From: VXYL01 sp965203685
GTDB taxonomy: Bacteria > Pseudomonadota > Gammaproteobacteria > Pseudomonadales > Azotimanducaceae
DNA length: 64,000 bases
Direction: 5' to 3'
Assembly (NCBI GenBank): GCA_965203685.1
Contig: OZ241908.1
Span: 5,785,484-5,849,483, forward strand
Numbering within the stretch: position 1 is the first letter of the stretch; each line of letters opens with the position of its first letter. Under the pieces are notes generated by a model, which was given only the letters and a program-made list of their open reading frames with translations, ran no database searches and was not told the origin of the DNA. Made by a program: the position numbers and the translations under genes. Positions 16,902 to 24,511 of the stretch are shown here, in pieces.

Positions 16902-17684
16902 GTGTACGCCTATGTGACGCTGGTCACCAACGCCGACTACGCACTTGGGGCGCTCGCCCTGGCGCGCTCGCTGAAGGCGGTCGGCAGTCGTTGGCCCCTG
17001 GTTGTACTGGCAACCGAGAGCGCGCCTTGCGAAGAACTCGAAGCGGAGGGTTGTCGGATTGTCCCGGTCGCACAGCCGCGGCTGTCCGGCGCCTTCCGGG
17101 CCCGCCATGCCCGGGATGCGCTGCACGCCCGCGAGCCGTACACGAAGGGTGCAAAGCCGTCGTTCCATGATCCGCTCGACAACTTCTGCAAGCTCGCGTT
17201 GTGGCGGTTGACGGGGTTCGAGCGGGTGGTCTTCCTCGACGCTGACACCTTGGTCGTCCAGAACATCGACAGGCTGTTCGCGTATCCCGAGTTCAGCGCG
17301 GCGCCGAACCTATACGACAACCTGACGGACATGCACCGCCTGAATTCAGGCGTCTTCGTCGCCGAACCCGACCAAGCGACCTACGCGGACATGCTCACCC
17401 GCCTGGACGTGCCCGACGTCTTCTGGCGGCGCACCGATCAGACATTCCTCGAGGCCTACTTCCCCGACTGGCACGGACTCCCATACACCTACAACGCGCT
17501 GCAGTACGTGTTCTTCAAGTTCCCGGAACTGTGGCGGTGGTCCAGCATCAAGGTGGTGCACTACCAGTTCGAAAAGCCCTGGCAAACCGACCACGGCAGG
17601 GCTGACCGGCTCAAGCCGCTGATCGATCTGTGGCACACGGTGCTCGACGGCAAGCCGATTCCAACGGATCTTGCTGATCCATGA
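16902..17684 (+). CDS. GT8 glycosyltransferase, SqdD-like
   Basis: A 260-residue glycogenin-like glycosyltransferase with GTG start. It has AYVTLVTNADYALGALALARSL at the N-terminus, the metal/nucleotide-binding DxD in VVFLDADTLVV, and NSGVFV and KVVHYQFEKPW motifs typical of family GT8. In Rhodobacter sphaeroides the gene after sqdB, sqdD, encodes such a protein needed for sulfoquinovosyl diacylglycerol. The tight spacing to sqdB supports the same task: moving sulfoquinovose from UDP to an acceptor. It would act at the cytoplasmic face. The acceptor is not visible from sequence. Confidence 0.85.
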   Translation: MYAYVTLVTNADYALGALALARSLKAVGSRWPLVVLATESAPCEELEAEGCRIVPVAQPRLSGAFRARHARDALHAREPYTKGAKPSFHDPLDNFCKLALWRLTGFERVVFLDADTLVVQNIDRLFAYPEFSAAPNLYDNLTDMHRLNSGVFVAEPDQATYADMLTRLDVPDVFWRRTDQTFLEAYFPDWHGLPYTYNALQYVFFKFPELWRWSSIKVVHYQFEKPWQTDHGRADRLKPLIDLWHTVLDGKPIPTDLADP

Positions 17685-17714
17685 GGGCGTGAGCGCCGAC
17701 GGGTTTTGCTGGTC

Positions 17715-18163
17715 GGATGTCGTGAGTCGGCGGGCCAGGGCCTCTCCGGCCGTCGTGCGGCGGTAACGCTGGTTCCTGCTCGTAGGCATGTCGGGCAAGG
17801 TCATTTCGATGAGGCCGGCCTCGAGTGCGCGCTTCAGATACGCGTTGATGAAGCTGCGCCGGTCCCGCAGCTTAGCTTGGCTTGCAGTTCGGCGCGGCTT
17901 GTCTCCCGTTGGACCGAACCGATCAGACGCTCAACGCATTCGGTAACTTGGGGGGTATCTTGAGGGGTAAAGGCATCTTTTTCAATGTTTTCCAGTGAGT
18001 TATCTTGTTCTCGCCGAGCATCGTCGACCTCAAGTGGAATCGACACGTGCGAGCGTGCGCAGGACGCTCTGCGTGTTCCAGCCTGCCTTGTGTCGACGCG
18101 CTCGCTCTCGATTGTGCGTCGCTGCAGGAGGCTGTCGATGTTGATGGGAAGGGCGACTGTCAA
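17715..18163 (-). pseudogene. Decayed AlbA_2/RecG-like ATP-binding regulator
   Basis: Three pieces of one protein family lie in order on the minus strand in different frames. First, LPINIDSLLQRRTIESERV. Then, one frame away, KAGWNTQSVLRTLARVD, the core of the Schlafen AlbA_2 domain. The middle is deleted: TPQDTPQVTECVERLI and TSRAELQAKL follow, then after a one-base shift near 17880, LRDRRSFINAYLKRALEAGL and SRNQRYRRTTAGEA, the C-terminal winged helix. Intact relatives are about 450-550 residues; about 150 remain, without a proper stop. The segment is AT-richer than its neighbours. It fills the otherwise empty 17685-18262. Confidence 0.75.
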
Positions 18164-18262
18164 GGCGGGGCGCTGGCGTGAGCGTGCCGTCTCGTAGGCG
18201 TTCCGAGCGTGGCGCGTGCGCTTCGCTCGACGCGGTAACCGATTCGTAGTCGTGACCCGTGG

Positions 18263-18592
18263 TCAACCTTCGACCGGTTCCCGCAGCCAGGCCGGAATGT
18301 CTCGCGCCCCATGCAGTACGCGCCAGATGTCGACTCCGGTCCCCCTCTCGACGTAGAAGACCAAGTACGGGAACTTGCCGACGACGCGGAAACGCAGACC
18401 GGGAATGTCCAGATCATGTGCGTAGCGGGGCGAACCACTCCCCGGTTGGTCGCCGATCCTTTGGCAAACGTCCTCCAACGCGTCGACGAAGTCCAGCGCA
18501 ACGGCCTCTCCGGCCTCCGCAAGATAGTGACCAATCGCCTCATCGATGTCCCGCTGTGCGCGCTCTCGAAGGACGACCGGCTTGCCGCTCAC
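18263..18592 (-). CDS. parE: RelE/ParE-family toxin
   Basis: A 109-residue toxin-type protein with GTG start. VLRERAQRDIDEAIGHYLAE, then ALDFVDALEDVCQRIGDQPG, and the C-terminal FRVVGKFPYLVFYVERGTGV and WRVLHGARDIPAWL blocks are the ParE pattern. ParE toxins poison DNA gyrase, unlike RelE ribonucleases, and the lack of RelE catalytic residues favours ParE. The start overlaps the antitoxin stop by four bases (GTGA), the usual order antitoxin then toxin. The frame is intact, so it should be active unless held by its partner. Confidence 0.87.
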   Translation of the reverse strand: MSGKPVVLRERAQRDIDEAIGHYLAEAGEAVALDFVDALEDVCQRIGDQPGSGSPRYAHDLDIPGLRFRVVGKFPYLVFYVERGTGVDIWRVLHGARDIPAWLREPVEG

Positions 18593-18828
18593 CGCGCGCC
18601 GAGGTCGCGGATCCGACCGCGAAGTTGATCGAAATAATCTGCGCGGACCGCGCCTGTCGGCGGCGATGCCGCACCGTCGAGAAGCAGGGCGCGCAACCGC
18701 TGGCGATCCCGATCCTCGCGGATCAGTTTGCGGACGTACTCACTCGAGCTGCCGTAGCCGCACGCGCCGACCTGCTCGTCGACGAAATCCTTGAGGGCCT
18801 CGGGAAGCGAGACGTTCATCGTGCTCAT
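18589..18828 (-). CDS. parD: ParD-like ribbon-helix-helix antitoxin
   Basis: A 79-residue antitoxin. MNVSLPEALKDFVDEQV followed by GYGSSSEYVRKLIREDRDR is the ParD ribbon-helix-helix DNA-binding domain, and the C-terminal TGAVRADYFDQLRGRIRD is the toxin-binding tail. ATG codons at 18828 and 18819 are both possible. It should neutralise the downstream ParE and repress its own promoter, which lies immediately upstream with two direct repeats over the -35 box. Confidence 0.87.
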   Translation of the reverse strand: MSTMNVSLPEALKDFVDEQVGACGYGSSSEYVRKLIREDRDRQRLRALLLDGAASPPTGAVRADYFDQLRGRIRDLGAR

Positions 18829-18835
18829 CGGATCG

Positions 18836-18864
18836 ACCGTAACGGCTTTGGCAAAGTTTGGCAA
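18836..18864 (-). promoter_or_regulatory. parDE promoter with TTTGGCAA direct repeats
   Basis: On the minus strand TTGCCA (18859-18864) and TACGGT (18836-18841) are separated by 17 bases, a fair sigma-70 promoter. The -10 box ends seven bases before the first ATG, so the message may be nearly leaderless. On the plus strand TTTGGCAA occurs at 18847-18854 and 18857-18864, ten bases apart on one face of the helix. This is a likely site for the ParD dimer of dimers. Confidence 0.5.
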
Positions 18865-19048
18865 GAAGCCGGGATCGGTGCCGGGATCTGTGCTACCGGG
18901 TCCGTGCGGGGCGCTGTAGCCTTGCGATGCGGGCGGCACATCCCACAGACTGGGCGCAATGAAAGGACGGTTCCACGGTAGCCAGTACGAGTAACCGTCG
19001 ATTGGGCGTGGGCCTGACAACTCGCCACTGGTTGAGGACCGCTTGTCA

Positions 19049-19960
19049 ATGAAGGTCGCGGTCACTGGCGCGACGGGCATCATCGGTCGCTTCGTCGTCG
19101 CACGCTTGCAAGCCGAGGGGGTGGCCATTCGGGCTTTGGTGCGAGCGTCGAGTGACTGCGGCGGGTTGCCTGGGGACGTCCAGTACGTCCTCGGCGACAT
19201 GACGGATTCCGACTCGCTGACTACGTTGGTCGATGACGTCGACGCGGTGGTGCACTGCGCCTACGCCCACGCGCCCGGGCGCTACCGGGGTGGCGAGGCG
19301 GAGGATCGATTCGCATTCTGGCGCACGAACTTGCTGGCGGGCGTGGTATTGATGGAGCGCGCGCGGCTGGCAGGCGTCAAGCGGTTGGTGTTGCTGTCGA
19401 GTCGCGCCGTTTTCGGGCGCAACACGTCGGCGGCCGACTGGGTCGACGATGACACCGGCCCCGTGCCGGACACCCACTACGGCGCGCTCAAACTGGCGCT
19501 GGAAGCCCATGCCAGCGCGTTTTCGTCCGCCGACGGCGTCTGCTACGCGAGCCTGCGGCCGACGGGCGTCTACGGCATCACGCAACCTGTCGAGAACAGC
19601 AAGTGGCTCGACTTGGCGCGGGCCATCGTAAACGGCGCGGCCCTGCCTCCCGCGCGGCGCGCCACCGAAGTGCACGGTGCCGATGTCGCGAGCGCGGTGT
19701 GGACCATGCTCACAGCACCAGCGGAAACCGTTGCGGGGCGGGCGTTCAACTGCAGTGATCTGATGGTGGACACTAGCGACGTCATGGCACGACTTGCGCG
19801 GGAGTTGGGCGTGGCGCCCGAGTTGCGCGACCCGGCACGGAACCGTGTGCAGCACCCGATGCGGTCCACCGCGCTCCAGGCGCTCGGCTGGCAACCGGGG
19901 GGCGAGGAACGGCTTGCACGGACGATCTCCGAGTTGGCCGAGATCGTGCGCAGCACTTGA
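19049..19960 (+). CDS. NAD(P)-dependent epimerase/dehydratase (extended SDR)
   Basis: A 303-residue Rossmann-fold enzyme acting on a nucleotide sugar or related small molecule. KVAVTGATGIIGRFVVARL holds the GxxGxxG cofactor loop, VLGDMTDSDSLTTL the adenine-binding Asp, RLVLLSSRAVFG the active-site Ser strand. A Tyr-xxx-Lys is seen as YGALK. An in-frame TTG six bases earlier is the alternative start. The purine permease gene follows after 13 bases in the same direction, probably in one transcript. Substrate unknown. Confidence 0.85.
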   Translation: MKVAVTGATGIIGRFVVARLQAEGVAIRALVRASSDCGGLPGDVQYVLGDMTDSDSLTTLVDDVDAVVHCAYAHAPGRYRGGEAEDRFAFWRTNLLAGVVLMERARLAGVKRLVLLSSRAVFGRNTSAADWVDDDTGPVPDTHYGALKLALEAHASAFSSADGVCYASLRPTGVYGITQPVENSKWLDLARAIVNGAALPPARRATEVHGADVASAVWTMLTAPAETVAGRAFNCSDLMVDTSDVMARLARELGVAPELRDPARNRVQHPMRSTALQALGWQPGGEERLARTISELAEIVRST

Positions 19961-19973
19961 AAGGAGGCAGACG

Positions 19974-21275
19974 GTGACGCGCTGGTTGGACGAACACTTT
20001 CGGATTGCCGAAAACGGCTCGACCGTCGGTCGCGAAGTCACGGCCGGGCTCACGACGTTCCTGGCGATGGTCTACATCGTCGTCGTCAATCCAACGATCC
20101 TGTCCGAAACCGGAATGCCGTTCGGCCCGGTATTCGTTGCCACTTGCCTCGCAGCCGCATTCGGCACGCTCGTCATGGGGCTCGTCGCGAACTATCCGGT
20201 GGCGCTTGCGCCGGGCATGGGCCAGAACGCCTTCTTCGCCTACACCGTGGTGCTGGCCGGTGGCGTCTCTTGGCAGGCGGCACTGGCGATGGTGTTCCTA
20301 TCCGGCCTCGTATTCGTGGTGTTGAGCATCCTGCCGGTGCGCGCGTGGCTGGTGAACTCGGTTCCGCGCGGCTTGAAGACCGGCATGGCAGCCGGAATTG
20401 GGCTCTTCTTGGCATTAGTGGCGCTGCGCAACGCCGGCGTCGTGGTGGACGACCCCGCAACGCTCGTCGCGCTCGGCGACCTAGGTTCGTTCGGTCCGGC
20501 GGCCACGGTGGTCGGGTTCTGCGTCATCGCTGCCTTGTTCGCGCGCGGAATCCGTGGCGAACTGATCATCGGCATCTTGGTCTTGGCCGCGGTGGGCTGG
20601 TTGAGCGGCGAGGCCGTTTTCCACGGGGTCGCATCGGTGCCTCCGTCGCCAGCGCCGGTGTTCCTGGCGATGGATCTCCCAGCGGCCATGAACTTCGCGG
20701 CGCTCACGGTCGTCCTTGCGCTGCTCTTGGTCGACATGTTCGATACGGCGGGCACGCTCGTTGCCGTGGCATCGCGTGGCGGTCTTCTCGCGGAGGATGG
20801 CCGTCTGCCGCGTCTCGGTCGTGCCCTGCTCGCGGACTCGACGGCCACGGTTTTTGGCAGCGTCGCGGGAACGTCGTCGACGACGAGCTACATCGAGAGT
20901 GCCGCCGGCGTGCAAAGCGGCGGACGCACGGGATTGACGGCGGTCGTGGTCGCGGTGCTGTTCCTCGCCTGTCTTTGGTTCGCGCCACTCGCCGAGAGCA
21001 TCCCGCCGTACGCGACCAGCGCCGCGCTGCTCTTCGTGGCCTGCCTGATGGTGCGCGCGTTCGTGGACCTCGATTGGGAAGATGCGTGCGATGCGGTTCC
21101 GGGCGTTGCGACGGCGCTGTGCATCCCCTTGAGCTTCTCGATCGCCGACGGTATCGGCGTGGGCTTCATCGCCTGTGCGGCGATCCATCTATTGAGCCGC
21201 AGGGCTCGCGCATGTCCCCCGGCGGTCTACGTCGTGGCGGCGATCTTCGTGGCCAAATTCCTGTTGCTCGACTGA
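19974..21275 (+). CDS. NCS2-family purine permease (AzgA-like)
   Basis: A 433-residue inner-membrane importer for hypoxanthine, guanine or adenine. Start is GTG, fixed by an AGGAGG site seven bases upstream. Family motifs are GREVTAGLTTFLAMVYIVVVNP at the N-terminus (read up to NP), PGMGQNAFFAYTVV, LVDMFDTAGTLVAVA and GTSSTTSYIESAAGVQSGGR, which mark the AzgA/GhxP subgroup instead of uracil or xanthine carriers. About 12-14 hydrophobic segments are present. It probably supplies purine bases for salvage. Confidence 0.9.
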   Translation: MTRWLDEHFRIAENGSTVGREVTAGLTTFLAMVYIVVVNPTILSETGMPFGPVFVATCLAAAFGTLVMGLVANYPVALAPGMGQNAFFAYTVVLAGGVSWQAALAMVFLSGLVFVVLSILPVRAWLVNSVPRGLKTGMAAGIGLFLALVALRNAGVVVDDPATLVALGDLGSFGPAATVVGFCVIAALFARGIRGELIIGILVLAAVGWLSGEAVFHGVASVPPSPAPVFLAMDLPAAMNFAALTVVLALLLVDMFDTAGTLVAVASRGGLLAEDGRLPRLGRALLADSTATVFGSVAGTSSTTSYIESAAGVQSGGRTGLTAVVVAVLFLACLWFAPLAESIPPYATSAALLFVACLMVRAFVDLDWEDACDAVPGVATALCIPLSFSIADGIGVGFIACAAIHLLSRRARACPPAVYVVAAIFVAKFLLLD

Positions 21276-21285
21276 AGACGCGAGG

Positions 21286-22155
21286 TCATTGCCAGAGCCG
21301 CGGGCGCATGGGCAAGGTCCCAAGCCGGCGTTCAAGCTCTTCAAATCGGTCCCTAGGGGCACCTTGCCAGCGCAGGTCGTCGAGCGTCTCGGACATTGGC
21401 ACGTCCTCCACGAGTGTCGCCAGGTGCTTGTACAGCGCGGCATCCTCGCGGCGTTCGTTCAAGGTGGACGCGAGGCGCATGGCGCCGCGGACCTTGACAT
21501 CCCAGTGGATCGAATGCGGCGGTATCGCTTCCACCGTGCCGTACCTCGACAGCAGGGCGGCGGCGGTCTTGGCACCGAAACCCGGGACGCCGGGAATGCC
21601 GTCGGCCGTGTCGCCGACCAGCGCGAGCCAGTCGGGGATGCTTGCCGGCGGGACGCCGTTCTTGGCCATGACGCCGTCCTCGTCGATGACCCGTCGGCGC
21701 ATGCGGTCGACCTGTACCACGCGGTTGCCCGTGACGCACTGACCGAGATCCTTGTCCGGGGTCATGATGCGCACTTGCGCGACCTGGTCGCGCCATCGCT
21801 TCGCGGCCGTAGCCAGGGCGTCGTCCGCCTCGTAGCGGTCCATCGACCACACGGTCACACCGATTGCGGCCACCGCGTCCTCGACGAGGTCGAACTGGGC
21901 CACGATGGCCGGCTCCATCCCCTCGCCGGACTTGTAGCCGGCGAACTCCTCGTTGCGGAACGACTCGATGGGGTTGTCGAAGGCCACCGCGATGTGCGTC
22001 ACCTGCTCGTCCGGATCGTCGAGCAAGCCGATCAACGAGGACACCACGCCGACGGTCCCCTTGACGTCCATGCCGTCCGGCGCGAAACGGCCGGGGCGCT
22101 TCGAATAGTGCGCTCGAAACAGTTCGAACGTGCCGTCGATGACGTGGAGTCGCAT
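21286..22155 (-). CDS. Stand-alone 5'-3' exonuclease (DNA polymerase I N-domain / Xni-like)
   Basis: A 289-residue FEN-type nuclease without polymerase. Acidic metal ligands are in place: HVIDGTFELFRAHY, AFDNPIESFRNEEFAGYKSG, DRYEADDALATAA, MTPDKDLGQCV and GDTADGIPGVPGFGAKTAA with the helix-hairpin-helix. It should trim RNA primers or flaps, or act as a flap endonuclease like E. coli Xni (ExoIX). The ATG at 22155 puts the first catalytic Asp at residue 7, as in relatives. It is convergent with the purine permease and divergent from the PhyH gene. Confidence 0.88.
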   Translation of the reverse strand: MRLHVIDGTFELFRAHYSKRPGRFAPDGMDVKGTVGVVSSLIGLLDDPDEQVTHIAVAFDNPIESFRNEEFAGYKSGEGMEPAIVAQFDLVEDAVAAIGVTVWSMDRYEADDALATAAKRWRDQVAQVRIMTPDKDLGQCVTGNRVVQVDRMRRRVIDEDGVMAKNGVPPASIPDWLALVGDTADGIPGVPGFGAKTAAALLSRYGTVEAIPPHSIHWDVKVRGAMRLASTLNERREDAALYKHLATLVEDVPMSETLDDLRWQGAPRDRFEELERRLGTLPMRPRLWQ

Positions 22156-22243
22156 GACGCGGATTGTCGAACGAGCGCTCGGTGGTGGCAATGGCGGGAA
22201 TGGGCGTAGTATCGGCGTTCGGCCAATCTAGCCCGGAGGGGAC

Positions 22244-23182
22244 ATGCAATTCGGCGAGTTCGAGAACACCAAGGAGTTCAACGCGACATTCAAGCGGATT
22301 GGCGAGTTGGGCTTGGAGCGCAACATCTTTGAGCTCGATTCGTACGGCTTCACCGTGGTGCCGCCGGCCAAGGTGGCGGAGCGCGAGTTCTTCGACCGCA
22401 TTCGCGCCACCGTTTTGCGAATCTGCAAGGAGCGCTCCGGCGTGGACTTTGCGCTCGAGCGCAACGGCGAGTTCGGCCACTACAAGGCGCAGCCGCAGAG
22501 CGACGGCCAGTTCCTGCTCTTCTACCTCCTAATGGCGGACCGGGTTTTCGAGGAGTGGATCGTGAACCCGACGCTGTACACGCTCATCAACTACCTGATG
22601 CGCGGTCAGCAGCAGTTGTCGAGCCTCACCTCCTTCGTGAAGTGGAAGGGCGAGCGTGACACACTTGGGCTCCACAGCGACTCGCCGCCGGACCGGGACG
22701 GCCGCATGCCGCCGTGTTCGGACGTGGCCAACGCTGCATACTGCCTCACGGACTACACGCTGGACAACGGTGCCATCGCCATGGTTCCGGGCAGCCATAC
22801 CTTTTGCCGCCAGCCCAAGCCCGGCGAAGGCGAAGACATGGCCGTGCCGGTGGAGGCCGAGGCGGGATCGCTGATCGTCTGGCACGGCAACACTTGGCAC
22901 GGTGCGTTCGAGAAGAAGACGGACGGCCTGCGCCTGAACGTCACCAGCTACCACTGCCACCGCCGCCTGAAGACCCAGGAGCGCTACCAGTGGCACGTCA
23001 CCCAGGAGATGATCGACCGCAACCCGCCCGAGTTCGCTCGCCTGGTCGGCGCTGACGACAACATGGGCTGGGACGAGAACGGGCCCGACTACGGGCGCAA
23101 CCTCAAGTACGCGACCCCGGAACAGAAGGAGCAGTACGCGAGGCTCGCTCGGCGGCGGCGCAAGGAGAAGGCGGCGGCCTGA
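22244..23182 (+). CDS. Phytanoyl-CoA dioxygenase (PhyH) family protein
   Basis: A 312-residue Fe(II)/2-oxoglutarate-dependent oxygenase starting at ATG after GGAGGGG. The HxD motif is H144-S-D146 (LGLHSDSPPD), the distal iron ligand H219 in WHGNTWHGAF, and R230 in LRLNVTSYH for 2-oxoglutarate. VPGSHTF precedes the second half as in the family. PhyH proteins hydroxylate many compounds besides phytanoyl-CoA, so the substrate is open. It is convergent with a phosphotransferase gene, and the gap is filled by a palindromic repeat. Confidence 0.88.
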   Translation: MQFGEFENTKEFNATFKRIGELGLERNIFELDSYGFTVVPPAKVAEREFFDRIRATVLRICKERSGVDFALERNGEFGHYKAQPQSDGQFLLFYLLMADRVFEEWIVNPTLYTLINYLMRGQQQLSSLTSFVKWKGERDTLGLHSDSPPDRDGRMPPCSDVANAAYCLTDYTLDNGAIAMVPGSHTFCRQPKPGEGEDMAVPVEAEAGSLIVWHGNTWHGAFEKKTDGLRLNVTSYHCHRRLKTQERYQWHVTQEMIDRNPPEFARLVGADDNMGWDENGPDYGRNLKYATPEQKEQYARLARRRRKEKAAA

Positions 23183-23183
23183 T

Positions 23184-23208
23184 GGTACGCGGGCCTCCAG
23201 GCCCGCAT
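23184..23208. repeat. REP-like unit filling a convergent gap
   Basis: GGTACGCGGGCCTCCAGGCC-type palindrome (25 bases). It begins two bases after the PhyH stop and its last base is the first base of the convergent phosphotransferase stop. The stem GCGGGCCT/AGGCCCGC is strong, so it could end transcription from both sides. Confidence 0.75.
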
Positions 23209-24089
23209 CACTGATCGTCTTTAATACGGGCTAAGGTCGCGGCGCCGACCTTGGCTTGGCGCTCGTCGTCCACGAGTCCGGTCTCCAGTAGCACCACGCC
23301 GAAGAACACGGCCCAGCCCGTCGCGCGCGCCAACGTGGCATCGTCGATGCCGCCGTAGGCTGCGAGCGCCTTCTGCCGGTCGGGCCGGTCAAAGAGCATC
23401 CAGAGGGCCGCTAGGTCCGTCGCGACGTCGCCGCCGCACAGGTCGCCCCAGTCGATGATGCCGACAATGCGGCCTCCGTCGGCGAGCACATTCTGCGGAT
23501 GCAGGTCGCCGTGGAGCCAATGGCGTTCGGTGGCCAGCGGTGCCTCGAGGGCCTCGCGCCAGGCGGCTACGACGCCCGCTGATACCCGTTCCGTTGTTTG
23601 CGCGAGCCGCGCCATGCGCTCAGCCACGGCCGCGGCCCGCGTTGCCAGTGGCACGCCGCGCACCGGGTTGGTCGGTGCCTCTTCGGGAGCGGGCTGATGC
23701 AACGTCTTGAGGAATGCCGCCAGCCGCGGTGCTTCCTCGGCTTGCAGGCCCGAGACGTCGGCGCTCTCGCCGGGAATCCAACGCGTGATGCTCCATGGCC
23801 ATGGAAAGCGTGTACTCGGCTGCCCGGCATGGATGGGCTCCGGCACGGGCATCGGCAGACCCTGCGCCAGCACCGGTAGCCACCGTTGCTCATGCTCGAT
23901 GAGCGAGACGGCGACCTTCCGCCTCGGTAGCCGAACCAGCAAGTCCGGACCCAGCCGTACGATGACATTGTCCCAGCCGCTCGCGAAGTGTTGCAGCGAC
24001 CGTCCGGCGTATTGCGGAAACTGCTCGCGGATCAGTGCCGCGACGAGCGCAAGGTCAATGTGCACTTCCGCGGCGGGGATGCCGAGCAT
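23208..24089 (-). CDS. Aminoglycoside phosphotransferase (APH)-family kinase
   Basis: A 293-residue small-molecule kinase fold. HFASGWDNVIVRLG and LLVRLPRR give the nucleotide-binding lobe. HWLHGDLHPQNVLAD is the catalytic loop with the HGDLHPxN signature, and GIIDWGDLCGGD is the metal-binding DFG-like motif. The start overlaps the stop of the amidase gene as TGATG. The family includes antibiotic-modifying enzymes but also kinases for choline, homoserine and sugars. Resistance should not be assumed. Confidence 0.88.
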   Translation of the reverse strand: MLGIPAAEVHIDLALVAALIREQFPQYAGRSLQHFASGWDNVIVRLGPDLLVRLPRRKVAVSLIEHEQRWLPVLAQGLPMPVPEPIHAGQPSTRFPWPWSITRWIPGESADVSGLQAEEAPRLAAFLKTLHQPAPEEAPTNPVRGVPLATRAAAVAERMARLAQTTERVSAGVVAAWREALEAPLATERHWLHGDLHPQNVLADGGRIVGIIDWGDLCGGDVATDLAALWMLFDRPDRQKALAAYGGIDDATLARATGWAVFFGVVLLETGLVDDERQAKVGAATLARIKDDQ

Positions 24090-24508
24090 CAGATCTTGGA
24101 GTACTGCGACTCGAAATCGCGCGTCAGCACGTCCTGTCGTTGGCGAAGCAACTCGTCGCGCGACCACGCGGCGAGAGCCTTCATCGGGAACCGCCGTCCC
24201 GGGCACGTTGTCGGCTCCGTGCCTCGGACCTGTCGGTGCGCGCCGAGCTGGACATCCGGATAGCGCAGTTTGAGGGTCAGCAGGAGCCCCTTGAGCGCAT
24301 CGATCTGCGCGTCGTCAGGCGTATCGACATCGAAGTCGCCATCGATCACGACGCCGATGCTCCGTGGGTGTTGGCCCCGTTCGGCCTCGTCGAGTTCGGC
24401 CCGGACCTTGCCGTCCGCGCCGATCCGATAGTGGAAGCCATCACCGGGACATGCCCCGTGGTGCAGCAATACGAACTTCACGCCGCCGCGTCGTGGTTGC
24501 GATGCCAT
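24089..24508 (-). CDS. N-acetylmuramoyl-L-alanine amidase-like protein (Amidase_2 fold)
   Basis: A 139-residue zinc amidase-type protein that would cut the bond between MurNAc and L-Ala in peptidoglycan or in its fragments. FVLLHHGACPGDGFHYRIG carries the first His, SIGVVIDGDFD is the core strand, and GAHRQVRGTEPTTCPGRRFP has the second His and the Cys zinc ligands. No signal peptide is visible, so it may act in the cytoplasm on recycled muropeptides or be released another way. It lies between a MATE exporter and a kinase, with one- to three-base gaps, so one operon. Confidence 0.83.
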   Translation of the reverse strand: MASQPRRGGVKFVLLHHGACPGDGFHYRIGADGKVRAELDEAERGQHPRSIGVVIDGDFDVDTPDDAQIDALKGLLLTLKLRYPDVQLGAHRQVRGTEPTTCPGRRFPMKALAAWSRDELLRQRQDVLTRDFESQYSKI

Positions 24509-24511
24509 GTC

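Noticed and set aside
23208..24089. Antibiotic resistance gene
   Set aside because: Only the general APH kinase fold is visible, and many family members act on metabolites.
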